From positions 20,715 through 84,714 of the forward strand of contig NZ_LYVO01000025.1 in assembly GCF_001984055.1 (NCBI RefSeq): DNA of 64,000 nucleotides. The letters are read 5' to 3'. A program made the position numbers and the translations under genes. This DNA is from Variovorax sp. KK3. GTDB taxonomy: Bacteria; Pseudomonadota; Gammaproteobacteria; Burkholderiales; Burkholderiaceae_C. Shown in pieces: positions 61,704 to 64,000 of the stretch; the first letter of the stretch is position 1, and every line of letters begins with the position of its first letter. A model generated the notes under the pieces. The model saw only the letters and a program-made list of their open reading frames with translations. It had not been told where the DNA came from and ran no database searches.

Positions 61704-62972
61704 ATGCAACGGAGAAACTTCATGAAAAACGCCGGCAGCGGACTCGCATCCGCCGCCGCCATCGCCGCCACGGCCACCACCGCCCTGGCGCAAACATCTG
61801 CGGCGACCGCGGCGCGGCCCGACCAGCGCATGGCCCGCAAATACCGCTTCGACGACCCCAACATGGACCTGTTCTTCATGGCCGCCATGAGCTGGGGCCC
61901 GACCGGCGGTCTGGACATCGGCCAGGCCCACTACGTGGCATCGAATATCCAGGACGGCGACGCCGACAGCTGGATCGCTGCCTTCTCGAACTATGGCGAC
62001 CTGCAGAACCAGCAGGCCGAGAACTGGAAGGGCAAGGGCTGGAAGCGCGAGGCAGGCGAGGCGCGCCTGAAAGCCTTCGCGAGCTATCGCTCGGCCTGGC
62101 AATTCGCCGCGCCCGGTGAAGTCTTCGCGTCGATCTACGCCAGGCACAAGGCGGCCTTCGCCACCGCGATGAAAGAGCTGGAGATGCCCGCCACCTTCTT
62201 CGGCGTGCCTTACAAGGGCCAGCAGCTGCCCGGCGTGTACTTTCAGAATGCGGCCAGGAATGCGCCGGTCGTGCTGGTCATCGGCGGTGCCGACACCTGC
62301 TTCGAAGACCTGTTCCTGACCTGCGGCCGCAACCTGCTCGACCGCGGCTACTCGGTGGCGCTGGTCGACCTGCCCGGCCAGGGCATCAACCAGGCCAACG
62401 GCCTCTACTGGGAAGCCGAAGCCGAGAAGCCGATCGCCGCGACCATCGACCTGCTGGTGGACCGCTTCGGCGCCAAGCCCGGCCGCATCGCACTGCTCGG
62501 CCTGAGCCTGGGCGGCTACTTCGTGGCCCGCGCGGCAGGGCATGAGAAGCGCGTCGCCACGGTGATGGCGAGCACGCCCTTCCCCGACCCCGCGGACCTG
62601 TTCGAGAAGTCGGTGCGCCACGCCATGGCCGCCGGCAACGGCACGCCGCCGACCGTGGCCGCGACGCGCAGCTACCAAGGCTCGCTGTGGAAGGCCGGCG
62701 CGAAGACCCCCGAGGAATTCATCACCCGAACCGCCCGCATGAAGGCCGACGCCTCGCTCGTCACCCTGCCCTTCCTGTCGATCCTGGGCGCGGGCGACTC
62801 GCCGGTGTTCGCCTCGCAAGCCAAGGCCTGGCACGCGCAGATCCCCTCGGCGCGCAAGTCCTTCGTGCTGCTCGACGCCGCCACCGGCGCCGACGGCCAT
62901 GTGCAAGTGAACAACCGGCTGCGCCTCACGCAGGAATGCTGCGGTTGGCTCGGCGAGATCTTCTCCGCCTGA
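61704..62972 (+). CDS. Tat-exported alpha/beta hydrolase
   Basis: The 422-residue protein begins MQRRNFMKNAGSGLASAAAI, a twin-arginine (RRNFMK) signal ending near TALAQ. The body has VVLVIGGADTCFEDLF, VALVDLPGQGIN and the nucleophile elbow GLSLGG (Ser near residue 268), with a late Asp in GAGDSPVF and a His in DGHVQVNN as possible triad members. It resembles the FrsA/DUF1100-like hydrolases with an N-terminal helical cap. AAGGAG precedes the ATG at 61704, which favours this start over upstream in-frame ones. The substrate is unknown. Confidence 0.9.
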   Translation: MQRRNFMKNAGSGLASAAAIAATATTALAQTSAATAARPDQRMARKYRFDDPNMDLFFMAAMSWGPTGGLDIGQAHYVASNIQDGDADSWIAAFSNYGDLQNQQAENWKGKGWKREAGEARLKAFASYRSAWQFAAPGEVFASIYARHKAAFATAMKELEMPATFFGVPYKGQQLPGVYFQNAARNAPVVLVIGGADTCFEDLFLTCGRNLLDRGYSVALVDLPGQGINQANGLYWEAEAEKPIAATIDLLVDRFGAKPGRIALLGLSLGGYFVARAAGHEKRVATVMASTPFPDPADLFEKSVRHAMAAGNGTPPTVAATRSYQGSLWKAGAKTPEEFITRTARMKADASLVTLPFLSILGAGDSPVFASQAKAWHAQIPSARKSFVLLDAATGADGHVQVNNRLRLTQECCGWLGEIFSA

Positions 62973-62980
62973 TTTTTCGA

Positions 62981-63004
62981 GCCCGGTTCCTCGGGCCTTT
63001 TTTT
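62981..63004 (+). terminator. Rho-independent terminator after the hydrolase gene
   Basis: GCCCG and CGGGC form a short GC-rich stem around a six-base loop, followed after two bases by a run of T residues (62998-63004). It begins eight bases after the hydrolase stop on the plus strand and separates it from the secreted-protein gene. Confidence 0.75.
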
Positions 63005-63045
63005 CAAACCCTGCGGTCGCGACGGCCGCTCCTTCGAGATCAGCC

Positions 63046-64000
63046 ATGTCTTCGATCATGTCTTCCATTCAGAACAAATCGAGCGGGCCGCGCCTTGCTC
63101 GCAACCGCACGTCACAACTCGTCCAACTGGCGCTCGGCGTCATGGCCGGCGGGCTCCTGCTCGCCGCTGCAGACACCGTTCGCGCACAGAGCGTCTGCTC
63201 CGCCAACGGCAACAACTGCTACATCGGCAACGTCGGCAATCCGGGTCCCCCTCCGTCCAAGCAGGAACGTAATCAGAACGGCCGCGACGGCAACGCCGGC
63301 GAGTCGGTCATGGGCATCTCGGCCACCGTGTCGTCCGCCAGCGGTATTGCCTACACGTCCGATGGCGCCATGGCCGCCATCCAGATCGAAGCCGTCGGTG
63401 GCAGCGGCAGTTCCGCGACCAACGCGAGCAACGACCACGAAGGCTCCTTGCCTTCCTTGTCCGGCGGCGCCGCCGGTGCCACGGGCGACGTGACGCTGGT
63501 CATTCCTCAAGGTGTCTCCGTGCAGGCGATCGGCATGCCGGACGCCAACACGGCGGACTTTCCGCCGCCGGCCATCTGGGCCTACTCCGCCGGCGGCAAC
63601 GGCGGCGGCGGCGGGATCGGCACCTTCAACGGCGCCAACGGCGCGTCGCAGCCGGGCGCGGTGGGCGGCAACGTGAGCATCACGAACCGGGCCGCTCCCG
63701 ACCAGACCGACCGCGTCTTCACACCGGGCGTCACAGGTGCCGTGATCGGCAATGCCACCGGCATGTTCGGCGAGTCGGTCGGCGGCAACGGCGGCAGCGG
63801 CAACAACCACGTCCCCGACTACAACGACCAGGGCGCCAGCGGGGCCAACGGCGCCGGGGCCGGCACCGTCACGATCACGAGCAGCACCTCGGTGGTCGGC
63901 TATTCCAACCTGGGCCACGGTGGCGCGGCCAACGCGACCCCCGGCGCCGGCATCTGGGCCCTGAGCGCCGGCGGCAACGGCGGCACGGGCGGCACCGGCG
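63046..64000 (+). CDS. Large Gly/Asn-rich secreted protein, autotransporter-like (3' partial)
   Basis: The frame is open from the ATG at 63046 to the right edge (318 codons). It has a long N-terminal export signal (LVQLALGVMAGGLLLAAADTV, cleavage near VRAQ), a CSANGNNCY pair of cysteines, and then Gly/Asn/Ser-rich sequence with repeated units: IWAYSAGGNGGGGG, MFGESVGGNGGSG and IWALSAGGNGGTGG. Such repeats are typical of the passenger part of very large Burkholderiales autotransporter-type proteins, with a C-terminal beta-barrel expected outside the window. It is probably a surface protein; an adhesin role is only a guess. Confidence 0.8.
   Translation, partial: MSSIMSSIQNKSSGPRLARNRTSQLVQLALGVMAGGLLLAAADTVRAQSVCSANGNNCYIGNVGNPGPPPSKQERNQNGRDGNAGESVMGISATVSSASGIAYTSDGAMAAIQIEAVGGSGSSATNASNDHEGSLPSLSGGAAGATGDVTLVIPQGVSVQAIGMPDANTADFPPPAIWAYSAGGNGGGGGIGTFNGANGASQPGAVGGNVSITNRAAPDQTDRVFTPGVTGAVIGNATGMFGESVGGNGGSGNNHVPDYNDQGASGANGAGAGTVTITSSTSVVGYSNLGHGGAANATPGAGIWALSAGGNGGTGGTG

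Overview
The window is a 64-kb piece of a GC-rich bacterial chromosome. It most resembles a beta-proteobacterium of the order Burkholderiales, perhaps a Variovorax-like Comamonadaceae; the genus is a guess from gene content. The signs are nine Bug/TctC-type periplasmic solute receptors without membrane partners, two branched-chain-amino-acid-type (Liv) ABC transporters, many family III CoA-transferases and acyl-CoA enzymes, and a Gly/Asn-rich autotransporter-like gene at the right edge. No RNA genes, insertion sequences or CRISPR arrays were seen. Coding density is very high, and many neighbouring genes are coupled by ATGA overlaps.

From the left edge to about 41 kb lies a large catabolic island for an unidentified CoA-activated compound. 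It has CaiB/BaiF CoA-transferases, an acyl-CoA ligase, three acyl-CoA dehydrogenases, two crotonase-fold proteins, a thiolase-fold protein with a DUF35 partner, a KstD-like FAD dehydrogenase, two SnoaL-like proteins and an EthD-like protein. It also has a nitroreductase, a nitronate-monooxygenase-like flavoprotein, two quinone-oxidoreductase-type MDR enzymes, two SMP-30 lactonases, a kinase/DUF6285 pair resembling LvaAB, a second kinase, one Liv system and seven Bug receptors. A FadR-type GntR regulator sits in the middle. Seven copies of TGGT-N3-ACCA (one with a single mismatch), the known operator type of FadR-family GntR proteins, lie in the promoter regions of this island, six of them between divergent genes. 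The island is therefore predicted to be one locally controlled regulon.

From 41 to 49.7 kb there is a PIN-domain toxin/antitoxin pair, a HIBADH-type dehydrogenase and a second Liv system (G-F-K-H-M order) in an apparent operon with an aldehyde dehydrogenase, followed by a convergent cupin gene. These lack the TGGT-N3-ACCA operator.

From 49.7 to 58.6 kb there is a second metabolic unit: a Bug receptor with a divergent LysR regulator, a YrdC-like gene, a LeuC/LeuD-like hydro-lyase pair, a HutC-type GntR regulator, an isocitrate-lyase/PEP-mutase-family lyase, another Bug receptor and another LysR gene. A 30-bp promoter segment is repeated (26/30 identical, opposite orientation) in front of leuC and the GntR gene. 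A hydratase plus a C-C lyase fits breakdown of an alkylmalate-type acid to pyruvate and a short acid. The second LysR gene has lost its usual stop, runs into a hairpin repeat and stays open antisense through the neighbouring Bug gene. It is divergent from an Old Yellow Enzyme gene across a perfect 11-bp dyad.

The last part holds a DUF1254 protein, a Tat-exported alpha/beta hydrolase with a clear terminator, and the start of a large Gly/Asn-rich secreted protein that runs off the right edge. All functional calls come from reading the translated sequences and remembered family motifs; no database search was made.
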